Assembly: GCA_964405975.1 (NCBI GenBank)
Contig: CAYOPW010000019.1
Coordinates: 1 to 43,144 of the forward strand
Reading direction: 5' to 3'
Length of the DNA stretch: 43,144 bases
Origin: Hyphomicrobium_A sp964405975
GTDB lineage: Bacteria > Pseudomonadota > Alphaproteobacteria > Rhizobiales > Hyphomicrobiaceae
Both the position numbers and the translations under genes were made by a program. This document shows positions 19,564 to 28,276 of this stretch, in pieces (within the stretch, counting starts at the first letter, position 1; each line of letters begins with the position of its first letter). The notes under the pieces are model-generated. The model had not been told where the DNA came from. It did not search any database and saw only the letters and a program-made list of their open reading frames with translations.

Positions 19564-20484
19564 ATGGCGAGGCTTGCGCGAACAGTTGTTCTGAGTTCGG
19601 TGCTGATTGCTTGCCTCGGCGTGCTCTGCGAGAGCGCGTCGGCCCCGCTGACCTATCGAGTCGCTGTTTCCGTGCCGAACCAGACCCGGACGCTGCTCTA
19701 TGCCGAGGAATACGGTGAGGGCCCCACCCTTTTGTTGCTGCACGGCCTTGGCGCATCGACCTTTACCTGGCGCAACATCGTGCCGGCGTTAGCGCGTGAC
19801 CATCGTGTTATTGCGCTTGACCTCAAGGGCTTTGGACACTCAGAAAAACCATTCGACGATCGCTATTCGGCATCAGATCAGGCCGCGCTCGTTGCGGCCT
19901 TCATTCGCAAGCGCGAACTCTTCGACATTACCCTCATCGGGCACTCGTTCGGCGGCACCGTTTCATTGCTGACAGCGCTAAAGTTCAAAGTTGAACCCCA
20001 CCGAATAAGGCGCCTCGTGATCATCGATGCACCCGCGGTTAGACAGAATTTTTCCGATGTGGCGCAACTCATAAGCACGCCCGCTCTGCCAGATACAATT
20101 ATGACGGCGACACCGCCAGAACTCTTGGCGCGGCTGCTTCTCGTCTACGCGCGCGCTCCAGGCCGCCCCCCCCCTGAAGATGATATTCGGGGCTATGCGG
20201 AACCCTATTATGATTTTGGCAGCCGCCGCGCCTTCATCGCAACGGCTCGCGCGATTCTCAATGCCAACAAGCGCCGCAAGGGTGCGCACTATGCTGCGAT
20301 CGAACAGCCAACGCTGCTTATTTGGTGCCGGCGCGATCGCATTGTGCCACTGGCAACCGGCCGCAGACTTGAGCGCGCCATGCCGAATGCTGAACTCGTC
20401 GTCCTCAATCGGTGCAATCATCTTCCTCAAGACGAGGTGCCCAAAGCGCTCCTCGCCAGGCTGCAATCTTTCCTGGAGTTTTGA
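19564..20484 (+). CDS. Secreted alpha/beta hydrolase
   Basis: This is an alpha/beta hydrolase-fold protein of about 306 residues; the substrate is unknown. A Sec signal peptide is clear (basic MARLAR, hydrophobic core, then CESASA near residue 27). The fold landmarks are the oxyanion loop LLLHGLGAS (57-65), the nucleophile elbow GHSFGG with Ser128, an acid in CRRDRIVP, and the C-terminal histidine in NHLPQDE. I chose the ATG at 19564, preceded by AGAGAGA, over an ATG 45 bases upstream because it gives a proper signal peptide. The export signal points to periplasmic or extracellular ester hydrolysis. It is followed 41 bases later by the DHFR-like gene, possibly in one transcript. Confidence 0.88.
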   Translation: MARLARTVVLSSVLIACLGVLCESASAPLTYRVAVSVPNQTRTLLYAEEYGEGPTLLLLHGLGASTFTWRNIVPALARDHRVIALDLKGFGHSEKPFDDRYSASDQAALVAAFIRKRELFDITLIGHSFGGTVSLLTALKFKVEPHRIRRLVIIDAPAVRQNFSDVAQLISTPALPDTIMTATPPELLARLLLVYARAPGRPPPEDDIRGYAEPYYDFGSRRAFIATARAILNANKRRKGAHYAAIEQPTLLIWCRRDRIVPLATGRRLERAMPNAELVVLNRCNHLPQDEVPKALLARLQSFLEF

Positions 20485-20525
20485 GTTAAGTTATTGGGAA
20501 GTTGCTCAACTGCAAGGAAGACTCC

Positions 20526-20921
20526 ATGGCTGACGTGCGCGCCATGTGCGCCATTGGTCAGCGCGGCCAACTTGGCCTCGGCGGCCAAATGCCTTGGGAG
20601 GGCGCAACCGGCGCCGAGTACAAGGCCGACGTTGCGCGCTTCTGGAAAATGACCCGCGGCCACGTCCTGCTCGCGGGCCCATTAACGTATCGCTCGATCC
20701 CCGAGTTCGCACACGCGGAGCGCACTATCGTGGAATTGCGCTCACACATGGACCCGGCCGAGACGATCGCGCGCTTTGGCGACCGCATCATTTTTATTGG
20801 CGGCGGACCGCCCGTGTGGGATGTCTACGCGCCCCTCATTCAGCACTGGGACATCACACGGCTTCCATACGACGGGGATGCCGATCGTTGGTTTAATCCG
20901 GCCTGGATCACTACCGCATAA
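20526..20921 (+). CDS. Short dihydrofolate reductase-like protein
   Basis: The product is 131 residues and resembles the DHFR fold. The N-terminal strand and Met20-like loop are AIGQRGQLGLGGQMPWEG (9-26), helix B with an acidic residue is DVARFWKMT (35-43), the NADPH loop is VLLAGPLTYRSIP, and the second glycine motif is IIFIGGGPPVWDVYAP (88-103). Compared with the roughly 159-residue E. coli FolA, the Trp-to-Asp spacing in the active site is about 6 residues longer (W24, D35), and the C-terminal beta-hairpin is missing. It may be a divergent DHFR or a related pterin/flavin reductase; activity is not assured. AAGGAAG precedes the ATG. It converges on the next gene with 26 bases between the stops. 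Confidence 0.78.
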   Translation: MADVRAMCAIGQRGQLGLGGQMPWEGATGAEYKADVARFWKMTRGHVLLAGPLTYRSIPEFAHAERTIVELRSHMDPAETIARFGDRIIFIGGGPPVWDVYAPLIQHWDITRLPYDGDADRWFNPAWITTA

Positions 20922-20947
20922 AGCGCTTGAGAGATGTCGCCGGTGTC

Positions 20948-21313
20948 CTACCAGCCCGTGTAATAGCCGCGATGGCGATGGCCATACTTGGGATAGTAGG
21001 TGCCGGCCGGCCCATAGATATATCCAGGCGGACAATTGCGCCTGAAGATGCGGCGCGGGGCAGGGTAATAGCGTACCGGCGGGGGGACAACGACAACTAC
21101 CGGAGGCCGGTAATAGTTGCGCGCATAGAGCGGCGCGTAATCGCGGTACCAGCGATAGGAGTGACGCCATCCGACCGGCGCGACATAGCCCCGGCTGTAG
21201 CCAGCCCTTGAATCCGAATAAAGTGAGCCACCCGCATACGCGGCGCTAGAGCCAAAGTGCAACGCCGCTAACGCCGACGCCGCACAGACGAACGCAAAGA
21301 ACGCTGTACGCAT
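20948..21313 (-). CDS. Secreted Tyr/Pro/Gly-rich small protein
   Basis: This is a protein of about 121 residues that I do not recognise beyond its type. It has a Sec signal peptide (MRTAFFAFVCAASALAALHF, with cleavage probably after AAYA). The mature part is low-complexity: many Tyr, Arg and Gly residues, a PPVVVVVPPPVRYYP block, and a Tyr/His/Gly C-terminus (KYGHRHRGYYTGW). Such proteins are common in Hyphomicrobiales and are presumed to be envelope-associated. I chose the ATG at 21313, with GGAG 6 bases upstream, over an ATG nine codons earlier because it starts the signal peptide. It lies after rnpB on the same strand. Confidence 0.75.
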   Translation of the reverse strand: MRTAFFAFVCAASALAALHFGSSAAYAGGSLYSDSRAGYSRGYVAPVGWRHSYRWYRDYAPLYARNYYRPPVVVVVPPPVRYYPAPRRIFRRNCPPGYIYGPAGTYYPKYGHRHRGYYTGW

Positions 21314-21522
21314 ACCAATCTCCACAAACCGTATGCTCACAGAGTAATCGGTAAGGCTTTTAAGCCAACTTAACCTTCAAGCCAAAATCGCGGTCATTCG
21401 GATCATGCTTAATCAATCGTTTACGCACGACAGAATTCGTTACGCGAAGCTGCACACATGCGGCGCTGCCTAAAGGGGGTGCTGTTTATTTGGCGCGAAA
21501 GGCACGTAAAGAGTGCGCGAAA

Positions 21523-21950
<428 letters not shown>

Positions 21951-22020
21951 TAATAAGGTGCCAAGTGCCCGCTGCGTCAAGTGCGGCTTGTAGATAAGAG
22001 AAGCGCCGAAGCAGAAAGCG

Positions 22021-22054
22021 CAAAGGGCCGCGCGCACGATGCGGCGGCCCTTTG
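22021..22054 (-). terminator. Perfect 11-bp stem-loop between the CHAP-like gene and rnpB
   Basis: CAAAGGGCCGC at 22021-22031 and its exact reverse complement at 22044-22054 enclose a 12-base loop, about 40 bases after the stop of the secreted gene and about 70 bases before rnpB. On the minus strand the stem is followed by CGCTTTCTGCTT, a weak T-rich tail. It most likely ends the upstream transcript. Confidence 0.6.
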
Positions 22055-22095
22055 GCTCGAGATACTAAATGTACTGAGTTGGAAAAGGGGTACTG

Positions 22096-22650
22096 TTAGC
22101 CCATCCGAAAGACGGCGCCGGCCACGGAACGTGCACGGGTGCGTACGCGCCCGCCATCGTTGCCAGAGCGAACGAGCCACTTCCCGTTTGCCGCACGTCC
22201 CACGATCTCACCCACATGATGACGCCAAACGACGACGGCGCCGACTTGTGCCCCAGATGCCCGGCCCCATCGGCTCCAGTTCCACGCCACGTTGAGCTCC
22301 CGGCCGCCGCCGCGCTGTGTGCGCATCCACCAGCCGCACCATTGCCGCGGCCGCGGTCCTGCGCCACCGCGGGACGCGGTTGCGCGATAGCTGCTGCTCG
22401 CGCCACTGTTTGAATTGCGCGCGCTGCGCGTCTTGCGCGTTCCGCGGTAATTGCGATTACTACGGTAGCTCTTGCCGTTCCGGTATTTTCGCTTTGCGCG
22501 GCGGCTGCGACTTGCACTTTGCGCAGTATCTGATCCGGACGAATACCAAGCTTCGGCCGGGGACGGATAATAGTGCGACGCGTTAGCGGTACCCATTCCT
22601 ACGCCCGCAAAAACCACCGTCGCCAAGATGATGAATAGACTCACTCTCAT
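22096..22650 (-). CDS. Secreted CHAP-like protein
   Basis: The product is 184 residues. A signal peptide (MRVSLFIILATVVFAGVGMG, cleavage near ANA-SHYY) leads to a very basic, Ser/Arg/Asn-rich spacer (about 45-100). A compact C-terminal domain follows: WCGWWMR (Cys105), NVAWNWSRWGR, GAVVVWRHHVGEIVG (His144/145), and WLVRSGNDGG (Asn164). The Cys, His and Asn/Asp order, together with the HHVG segment, is that of CHAP/NlpC-type cysteine hydrolases, and similar domains occur in conserved Hyphomicrobiales proteins. I infer a periplasmic peptidoglycan-related role, but the domain is small and catalysis is unproven. AGGGA lies about 7 bases before the ATG. It follows the amidase gene on the same strand after about 154 bases. 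Confidence 0.78.
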   Translation of the reverse strand: MRVSLFIILATVVFAGVGMGTANASHYYPSPAEAWYSSGSDTAQSASRSRRAKRKYRNGKSYRSNRNYRGTRKTRSARNSNSGASSSYRATASRGGAGPRPRQWCGWWMRTQRGGGRELNVAWNWSRWGRASGAQVGAVVVWRHHVGEIVGRAANGKWLVRSGNDGGRVRTRARSVAGAVFRMG

Positions 22651-22690
22651 TCGGAATTCCCTATGTTGCTTCTCTTGCGCGCGGGGAGGA

Positions 22691-22706
22691 GCCTCATCAA
22701 TGAGGC
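22691..22706 (-). promoter_or_regulatory. Inverted repeat in the leader of the CHAP-like gene
   Basis: GCCTCA and TGAGGC enclose a 4-base loop, with seven T residues just before it on the minus strand. TTGACG at 22733-22738 could be a -35 box. The repeat lies about 40 bases before the start codon, so it may be an operator or a leader hairpin. It is not a terminator on either strand, because the T-run is on the wrong side for minus and is an A-run for plus. Confidence 0.3.
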
Positions 22707-22804
22707 CAAAAAAAGTGGCACGACCACCACCGCGTCAATTGGTCCAAGAAGCGCAAATTGCAGGCAAGTCTTCGATTGCGCCCAATCGCCTCAGTGCGCG
22801 TCAT

Positions 22805-23572
22805 TCACCCGGCCAGCGTCACCGGCAGCGCCGCAATGAGCCGCTTAAGCGTATCGCGCGTCGAAGTATCGAGCCGGCCATCGACACGCGCGGGACGGAA
22901 ATGCAACTGAAAGGCACGAAGGACGATCTGAGTCTTTTCATCAAGTTGCCCGTGCGTTTCGACGCCATACCCATAGTGACGCAGCAACGTCTGAGTTTCG
23001 GCGATAAGCAAGCCCTCGTCGCCCACCTTGCATCCAGCTTCACTTGCATCCACCGGCGCTGGGTCCGTCCAATGACCAACGCCAGCGCGTGCCAGCCACG
23101 CCCAATCAAACTTCTCGCCTGGATCAATTTTGCGCCCTGGCGATACATCAGAATGCGCCAGAACACGTTCGGGCCGCATCACGTGCCGCGAAACGATATC
23201 ACGGCTAAGCGCGGCGACAGACAGCATCTGCTCGTCGGGAAAGTCAGGATAACCTTGAGAGTGTCCGGGATTCTGGATCTCGATACCGATCGAGGCAGAA
23301 TTGATGTCCGTTTCACCCGCCCAGCACGAAGCGCCGGCATGCCATGCGCGCGCTGCCTCTGGCACCATCTGCGTAATCAGTCCCGTCTCATCGACAACGT
23401 AGTGGCACGACACGTTGCTTTCCGGGTGCGCGAGCCAATCAATCGCCTTTGGCGCCGACTCCATGCCCGTGTAGTGCAGCAAAAGCAGTTGCGGCTTGCA
23501 GCCGCCGCGGCGCACACCAACGTTAGGAGAAGGATGCAACGCTGCGACGAGGCGGCTATCGGGTCTCATCAT
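22805..23572 (-). CDS. N-acetylmuramoyl-L-alanine amidase (Amidase_2) with peptidoglycan-binding domain
   Basis: The protein should cleave the MurNAc-L-Ala bond in muropeptides. It has about 255 residues. The N-terminal zinc amidase domain shows LLLHYTGM (His33), IGIEIQNPG (Glu98), and LAHSDVSPGRKIDPG (His140, Asp150). A C-terminal peptidoglycan-binding_1 type helical domain includes LLIAETQTLLRHYGYGVE and IVLRAFQLHFRP. No signal peptide is visible, so a cytoplasmic AmpD-like recycling role is possible, as is AmiD-like action if export uses another route. The ATG shares a base with the TGA of the upstream J-domain gene (TGATG), so the two are coupled. A second ATG follows one codon later. Confidence 0.92.
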   Translation of the reverse strand: MMRPDSRLVAALHPSPNVGVRRGGCKPQLLLLHYTGMESAPKAIDWLAHPESNVSCHYVVDETGLITQMVPEAARAWHAGASCWAGETDINSASIGIEIQNPGHSQGYPDFPDEQMLSVAALSRDIVSRHVMRPERVLAHSDVSPGRKIDPGEKFDWAWLARAGVGHWTDPAPVDASEAGCKVGDEGLLIAETQTLLRHYGYGVETHGQLDEKTQIVLRAFQLHFRPARVDGRLDTSTRDTLKRLIAALPVTLAG

Positions 23573-24309
23573 CACGAACCGTGCTCTTCCGCCACGCTCG
23601 GCTTCAGGCCACGCTCCTTCAAGATCATCTCATAGGCTACGTTGATGGCGGCGAGCCTACGGTCGACTGCAGTGCGGAACTCGACAGGAACGCCGCTCGC
23701 CATCAAGCGATCAGGATGATTTTCCCGGACAAGCGCGCGATGGTGCGATTTAAGCTCGGCGTCGCAGATATCCGGGCTCACGCCGAGAATCTCATAAGGA
23801 CTCGCCGGATCGTGAACAAAGCTGGCGCGGATCGCAGCAAATTCGGTTCGATTCAATCCGAACTGCTGCGCCACCGCCTCCAAAAATTTATCCTCTTGGG
23901 GGTGTAGAATGCCGTCGACCGTCGCGATATGGAACAGGCACTCGAGCAGCGACTGCAACAGTTCCGGCTCGTCCTTTAAGAGCATTCCAATCCGCTCCGC
24001 GTATACCTCGTAGCCGGCAGCGTCTTTCTTGGCGAGATCGTAGAGGCGGCGCACGTTCTTTTCTTCGCCAGCGGGAATCCGAAAGAGGCGCTCGAAGGCT
24101 TCCGCTTCAATCCGCGACGCAACTCCGTCCGCTTTTGCCATCTTGGCGGCAAGCGTCGTAACGGCAATCGTGAATGCTACCGTGCGATGCGCAGGCGCTG
24201 GCGCCCCGAACCGACTAAGCCCGAGGCGTGTCCACAACGACGCCAACCTTTCGCGTATCGTCCCGCCTTTTTCCAGTGTTATCGCCTTTGATAAAACCAT
24301 CCACGCCAT
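23572..24309 (-). CDS. TerB/J-domain co-chaperone (DjlA-like)
   Basis: The product is 245 residues with two parts. The N-terminal two-thirds is a TerB-like helical domain (FTIAVTTLAAKMAKADGVAS and LFHIATVDGILHPQEDKFLE, the two acidic TerB repeats). The last 65 residues are a J-domain (SPYEILGVSPDICDAELK, with the HPD tripeptide in RENHPDR) that should stimulate a DnaK ATPase. Classical DjlA has an N-terminal membrane helix; here the first residues (MAWMVLSKAITL) are only weakly hydrophobic, so membrane anchoring is doubtful. AAGGG precedes the ATG. It is the first gene of a pair with the amidase. Confidence 0.9.
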   Translation of the reverse strand: MAWMVLSKAITLEKGGTIRERLASLWTRLGLSRFGAPAPAHRTVAFTIAVTTLAAKMAKADGVASRIEAEAFERLFRIPAGEEKNVRRLYDLAKKDAAGYEVYAERIGMLLKDEPELLQSLLECLFHIATVDGILHPQEDKFLEAVAQQFGLNRTEFAAIRASFVHDPASPYEILGVSPDICDAELKSHHRALVRENHPDRLMASGVPVEFRTAVDRRLAAINVAYEMILKERGLKPSVAEEHGS

Positions 24310-24517
24310 GGCACACCCTTATCGGCATTCGCGAGCGACTTGAAGGCCCTGCAACGGGTGCAATCGGTGTCTGGCGGAAATTTTCGATAAGAAGAGGAAG
24401 ATGGGCAAAGGCGTCTCATAACGCCATCGGGGCTGCGACGATCCATGGAGCTCCCCGGTTGACGTACACGACCATGGCCGATAGCTGACAGAATGTTGTT
24501 AACCGTGGAACCGGCGT

Positions 24518-27500
24518 ATGGCGGGGCAGAGTAACGGCGGCGAGTGGCAATTCTGGATTGATCGCGGCGGCACCTTTACCGACGTCGTAGCGCGAACCCC
24601 CGAAGGGCAAATCCTTGCACGCAAGCTATTGAGCGAAAACCCTGGCGCCTATCGTGACGCCGCACTCGAAGGCATTCGCCAATTTCTCGGTGTGCCGACT
24701 GATGCGCCGATCCTTTCAGAGCACATCGCATCGGTGAAGATGGGAACAACCGTTGCCACAAACGCGCTTCTGGAGCGCAAAGGCGACGCGACGCTACTCG
24801 TCATCACGCAAGGCCTCAAAGACCAGCTCGAAATCGGTACGCAAGCACGGCCCGACATTTTCGCAAAGAATATCGTCAAGCCCGAAATGCTTTATGCCCG
24901 CGTTGTGGAGGCGACCGAGCGCGTGCGCGCGGACGGGACAGTTGAGCAACCGCTCGACCTCGCGGCCCTAGAACGCCAAATGAGACAAGCGCGCGCCGAT
25001 GGCATCGACGCCGTGGCAATCGTTTTCATGCACGCCTATGCCTATCCCGCCCACGAGCGCCAGGCCGCGGCGCTGGCTCGCGAATTGGGCTTTGGCCAAG
25101 TGTCGGCAAGTCACGCCGTCTCACCGCTTATCAAGATCGTCGCCCGCGGGGATACCACCGTCGCGGACGCTTATCTGTCGCCGATCCTTTCCCGCTACGT
25201 CGAGCAGGTCTCGTGCGCGCTCAACCACGAAAATACACGCGTGCTCTTCATGGCCTCCTCAGGCGGCCTCAAATCAGCCGAGATTTTCCGGGGACGCGAC
25301 GCAATCCTTTCCGGTCCCGCAGGCGGCGTTGTCGGCATGGCAGAGACGGCCAAGCTCGCCGGCTTCGACAAGGTTATTGGTTTCGACATGGGTGGCACGT
25401 CGACCGACGTCTCACACTTTGCCGGCGAGTATGAGCGCACCTTTGAAACGCAGGTCGCCGGTGTGCGCCTAACGGTGCCCATGCTGCACATTCACACAGT
25501 CGCCGCGGGCGGAGGCTCGATACTGACATACGACGGTTCGCGCTTTCGCGTGGGGCCTGAGAGCGCAGGCGCTAGTCCGGGACCGAAATGCTACCGTGCC
25601 GGCGGTCCGCTCACCGTCACCGACGCAAACCTGATGGTGGGCAAACTAAGCCCAGCCTACTTTCCGAAAATCTTTGGCCCCGGCCACAATGAGCCGCTCG
25701 ACTCTAAAGGCGTCCGCGCTGCCTTTACTGATTTGACGCAACAGGTCGGCGATGGGCGGTCGCCGGAAGACGTCGCTGACGGCTTCATCCGAATTGCCGT
25801 CGAGAACATGGCCAACGCCATCAAGAAGATCTCGGTCGAACGCGGCTATGACGTTACCGAGTACGCGCTGAATTGCTTCGGTTCCGCAGGCGGTCAGCAC
25901 GCCTGTCTCATCGCCGATACGCTCGGTATTGACGCGGTTCTCATTCACCCGCTGTCGGGCCTGCTCTCGGCCTATGGGATGGGGCTTGCCCAGATACGTG
26001 CCAGCCGTGAGCGGTCCATCGAAGCGCCGCTTAACGCAGACACAATGCGCAAACTCGAAAACCTCGCGTTCGATCTGGGAAGCGAAACGACGGAAGAGCT
26101 GCTCGACGAAGGCGTTGAGCACGACGACATTGCCGTCCAGACATTCGTACACTTGCGTTATGAGGGGACCGATACAGCCTTGCCCGTTCCATTTTCTGAA
26201 CCAGATATCATGGCGCAAGATTTCGAGACGCTGCACCGGCAACGCTTCGGCTTTATCTCACCAGAAAAGAAAATTTTCGCAGCGGCAATCGAGGTCGAGG
26301 CAGCAGGCGGTGGCGAGGCCGCCGAAGCAGCTCAGTCAGACTCCGACCTTGAGTCGACGAGCGAATCGAAAACCGAAAAAGCTATCAACACGACCCGCTT
26401 CTACTCGTCCGGTGCCTGGCACGACGCACCCGTCTACCTGCGCAAGCACGTTCACCCGGGCATGAAGCTAAAGGGCCCTGCCCTGATAATCGAGCCGCAT
26501 CAGACGGTGGTCATCGAAGACGGCTGGCAGCTTGAAATCTCGCAACGCAATGACCTTATTCTTCGCCGCACGGTGCCGCGCCCGCACGAACGGCTTGGCA
26601 CTGAGGCTGACCCCGTCCTGCTGGAAGTCTTCAACAACCTCTTCATGGGGATCGCCGAACAGATGGGCGAGGCGCTGCGCAACACCGCGCAGTCGGTCAA
26701 CATCAAAGAGCGGCTCGACTTCTCGTGCGCGATTTTCGACACGAAGGGCCACCTTGTCGCCAACGCACCGCATATGCCGGTGCACTTGGGCTCCATGGAC
26801 CGTTCAGTCGAGACGATCATTCGCTTGCGCCGAAGCGAGATGCGTCCAGGCGACGTCTATATGCTGAACGCGCCTTACAACGGCGGCACGCACTTGCCTG
26901 ATATCACAGTCGTCACGCCCGTGTTCGATGAAGACGGCGGTGAACTACTTTTTTACGTTGCAAGCCGCGGTCATCACGCAGACGTCGGAGGGCTAACACC
27001 CGGCTCGATGACGCCGCGTGCCGCCACGATCGAGGAAGAGGGCGTCTACATCGACAACGTGAAGCTCGTCGACCAGGGACGCTTTCTCGAAGACGAGACA
27101 CGCGCATTGCTTCAGGGCGCCAAGTACCCTGCGCGTCAACCCGAAAAGAACATCGCCGATCTCAAGGCGCAGGTCGCAGCCAGCGCCAAGGGCGAGGCTG
27201 AGCTTCACAAAATGGTGGCACATTTCGGTCTCGATGTTGTGAAGGCATACATGCAGCACGTTCAAGATAATGCCGAGGAGAGTGTGCGCCGGCTGCTGGC
27301 ACGTCTGTCTGATGGTCATTTTCGCGTGGAGATGGATCAGGGCACGTGCATTGAGGTGCGCATCAGCGTCGATCGCGAAGAGCGTACGGCGAAGATTGAC
27401 TTTACCGGGACCAGTCCGCAGCAACCCAACAACTTCAACGCTCCTGAGCCCGTAGCGCGCGCAGCCGTTCTGTACGCTTTCCGCGTCATGGTCGATGAGC

Positions 27501-28135
27501 CCATCCCGATGAATGCTGGCTGCCTCAAACCCATAGAGATCACCATTCCGGACGGCTCAATGCTGAGCCCCACCTACCCCGCTGCCGTTGTCGCCGGCAA
27601 CGTGGAGACGAGCCAGATCGTAACGAACGCACTGTTTGCGGCGCTTGGCGCTCTTGGCTCCGCCCAAGGCACGATGAACAACCTCACCTTCGGCAATGAG
27701 AAGGTCCAATACTATGAGACGTTATGTTCGGGCGCGCCTGCCGGTCCGGGCTTTGATGGCGCGGCGGCTGTGCACGTTCACATGACCAACACGCGCTTAA
27801 CCGACCCAGAGATCCTTGAGCTGCGTTACCCAGTGCTGATGGAAGAGTTTTCAATCCGCCGCGGCTCGGGCGGCAAGGGCAAGTGGAATAGCGGTGACGG
27901 CACAAGGCGGGTTATCCGCTTTCTCGAACGCATGGACTGCGCGATTCTGTCGAGCTCACGCAAGGTGGCGCCATTTGGACTCGATGGCGGCGAGCCGGGC
28001 GAGACCGGCAATAACCTCGCACGGCGCAACGATGGCAACGAGGAACAACTTAAGGGTTGTGATCAAACGATCCTGGAACCCGGCGAATCAATCATCATCA
28101 TCACACCCACAGGTGGGGGATTCGGGCGCGCTTAA
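24518..28135 (+). CDS. 5-oxoprolinase (ATP-hydrolysing), fused HyuA-HyuB type
   Basis: The enzyme would open 5-oxo-L-proline to L-glutamate with ATP in the cytoplasm. It has 1205 residues, close to the eukaryotic-type fused OPLAH. The N-terminal half is the HyuA-like actin-fold part: WIDRGGTFTDVVARTPEG (12-29), KMGTTVATNALLERKG, and the second phosphate motif GFDMGGTSTDVSHF near residue 288. From about residue 690 the HyuB-like half begins (VFNNLFMGIAEQMGEALR), with LNAPYNGGTHLPDITVVTP and a C-terminal IRRGSGGKGKWNSGDG. A low-complexity Ala/Glu/Ser linker sits near residues 590-625. Hydantoinases and acetophenone carboxylases share the fold but usually have separate subunits. The gene stands alone on the plus strand. 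Confidence 0.92.
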   Translation: MAGQSNGGEWQFWIDRGGTFTDVVARTPEGQILARKLLSENPGAYRDAALEGIRQFLGVPTDAPILSEHIASVKMGTTVATNALLERKGDATLLVITQGLKDQLEIGTQARPDIFAKNIVKPEMLYARVVEATERVRADGTVEQPLDLAALERQMRQARADGIDAVAIVFMHAYAYPAHERQAAALARELGFGQVSASHAVSPLIKIVARGDTTVADAYLSPILSRYVEQVSCALNHENTRVLFMASSGGLKSAEIFRGRDAILSGPAGGVVGMAETAKLAGFDKVIGFDMGGTSTDVSHFAGEYERTFETQVAGVRLTVPMLHIHTVAAGGGSILTYDGSRFRVGPESAGASPGPKCYRAGGPLTVTDANLMVGKLSPAYFPKIFGPGHNEPLDSKGVRAAFTDLTQQVGDGRSPEDVADGFIRIAVENMANAIKKISVERGYDVTEYALNCFGSAGGQHACLIADTLGIDAVLIHPLSGLLSAYGMGLAQIRASRERSIEAPLNADTMRKLENLAFDLGSETTEELLDEGVEHDDIAVQTFVHLRYEGTDTALPVPFSEPDIMAQDFETLHRQRFGFISPEKKIFAAAIEVEAAGGGEAAEAAQSDSDLESTSESKTEKAINTTRFYSSGAWHDAPVYLRKHVHPGMKLKGPALIIEPHQTVVIEDGWQLEISQRNDLILRRTVPRPHERLGTEADPVLLEVFNNLFMGIAEQMGEALRNTAQSVNIKERLDFSCAIFDTKGHLVANAPHMPVHLGSMDRSVETIIRLRRSEMRPGDVYMLNAPYNGGTHLPDITVVTPVFDEDGGELLFYVASRGHHADVGGLTPGSMTPRAATIEEEGVYIDNVKLVDQGRFLEDETRALLQGAKYPARQPEKNIADLKAQVAASAKGEAELHKMVAHFGLDVVKAYMQHVQDNAEESVRRLLARLSDGHFRVEMDQGTCIEVRISVDREERTAKIDFTGTSPQQPNNFNAPEPVARAAVLYAFRVMVDEPIPMNAGCLKPIEITIPDGSMLSPTYPAAVVAGNVETSQIVTNALFAALGALGSAQGTMNNLTFGNEKVQYYETLCSGAPAGPGFDGAAAVHVHMTNTRLTDPEILELRYPVLMEEFSIRRGSGGKGKWNSGDGTRRVIRFLERMDCAILSSSRKVAPFGLDGGEPGETGNNLARRNDGNEEQLKGCDQTILEPGESIIIITPTGGGFGRA

Positions 28136-28276
28136 CCAAGCCAGCCAATGCGACCTGTGGTAAAGCGGCCCTACGAGGCCCCTTTCCCAGATTTAGCACT
28201 GGTGCCCCCTTGAGTGTTCGCCGCATATCGCCAATCTTAAGACTGTCGCCCTCGGCGGGGCGCAGGAAGAAAGAAA

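Noticed and set aside
22628..23635. Plus-strand open frame of 335 codons opposite the amidase gene
   Set aside because: The minus-strand amidase has zinc-site residues and a coupled start; the plus frame has no motifs and an Arg/Pro/His-heavy composition typical of an antisense shadow.
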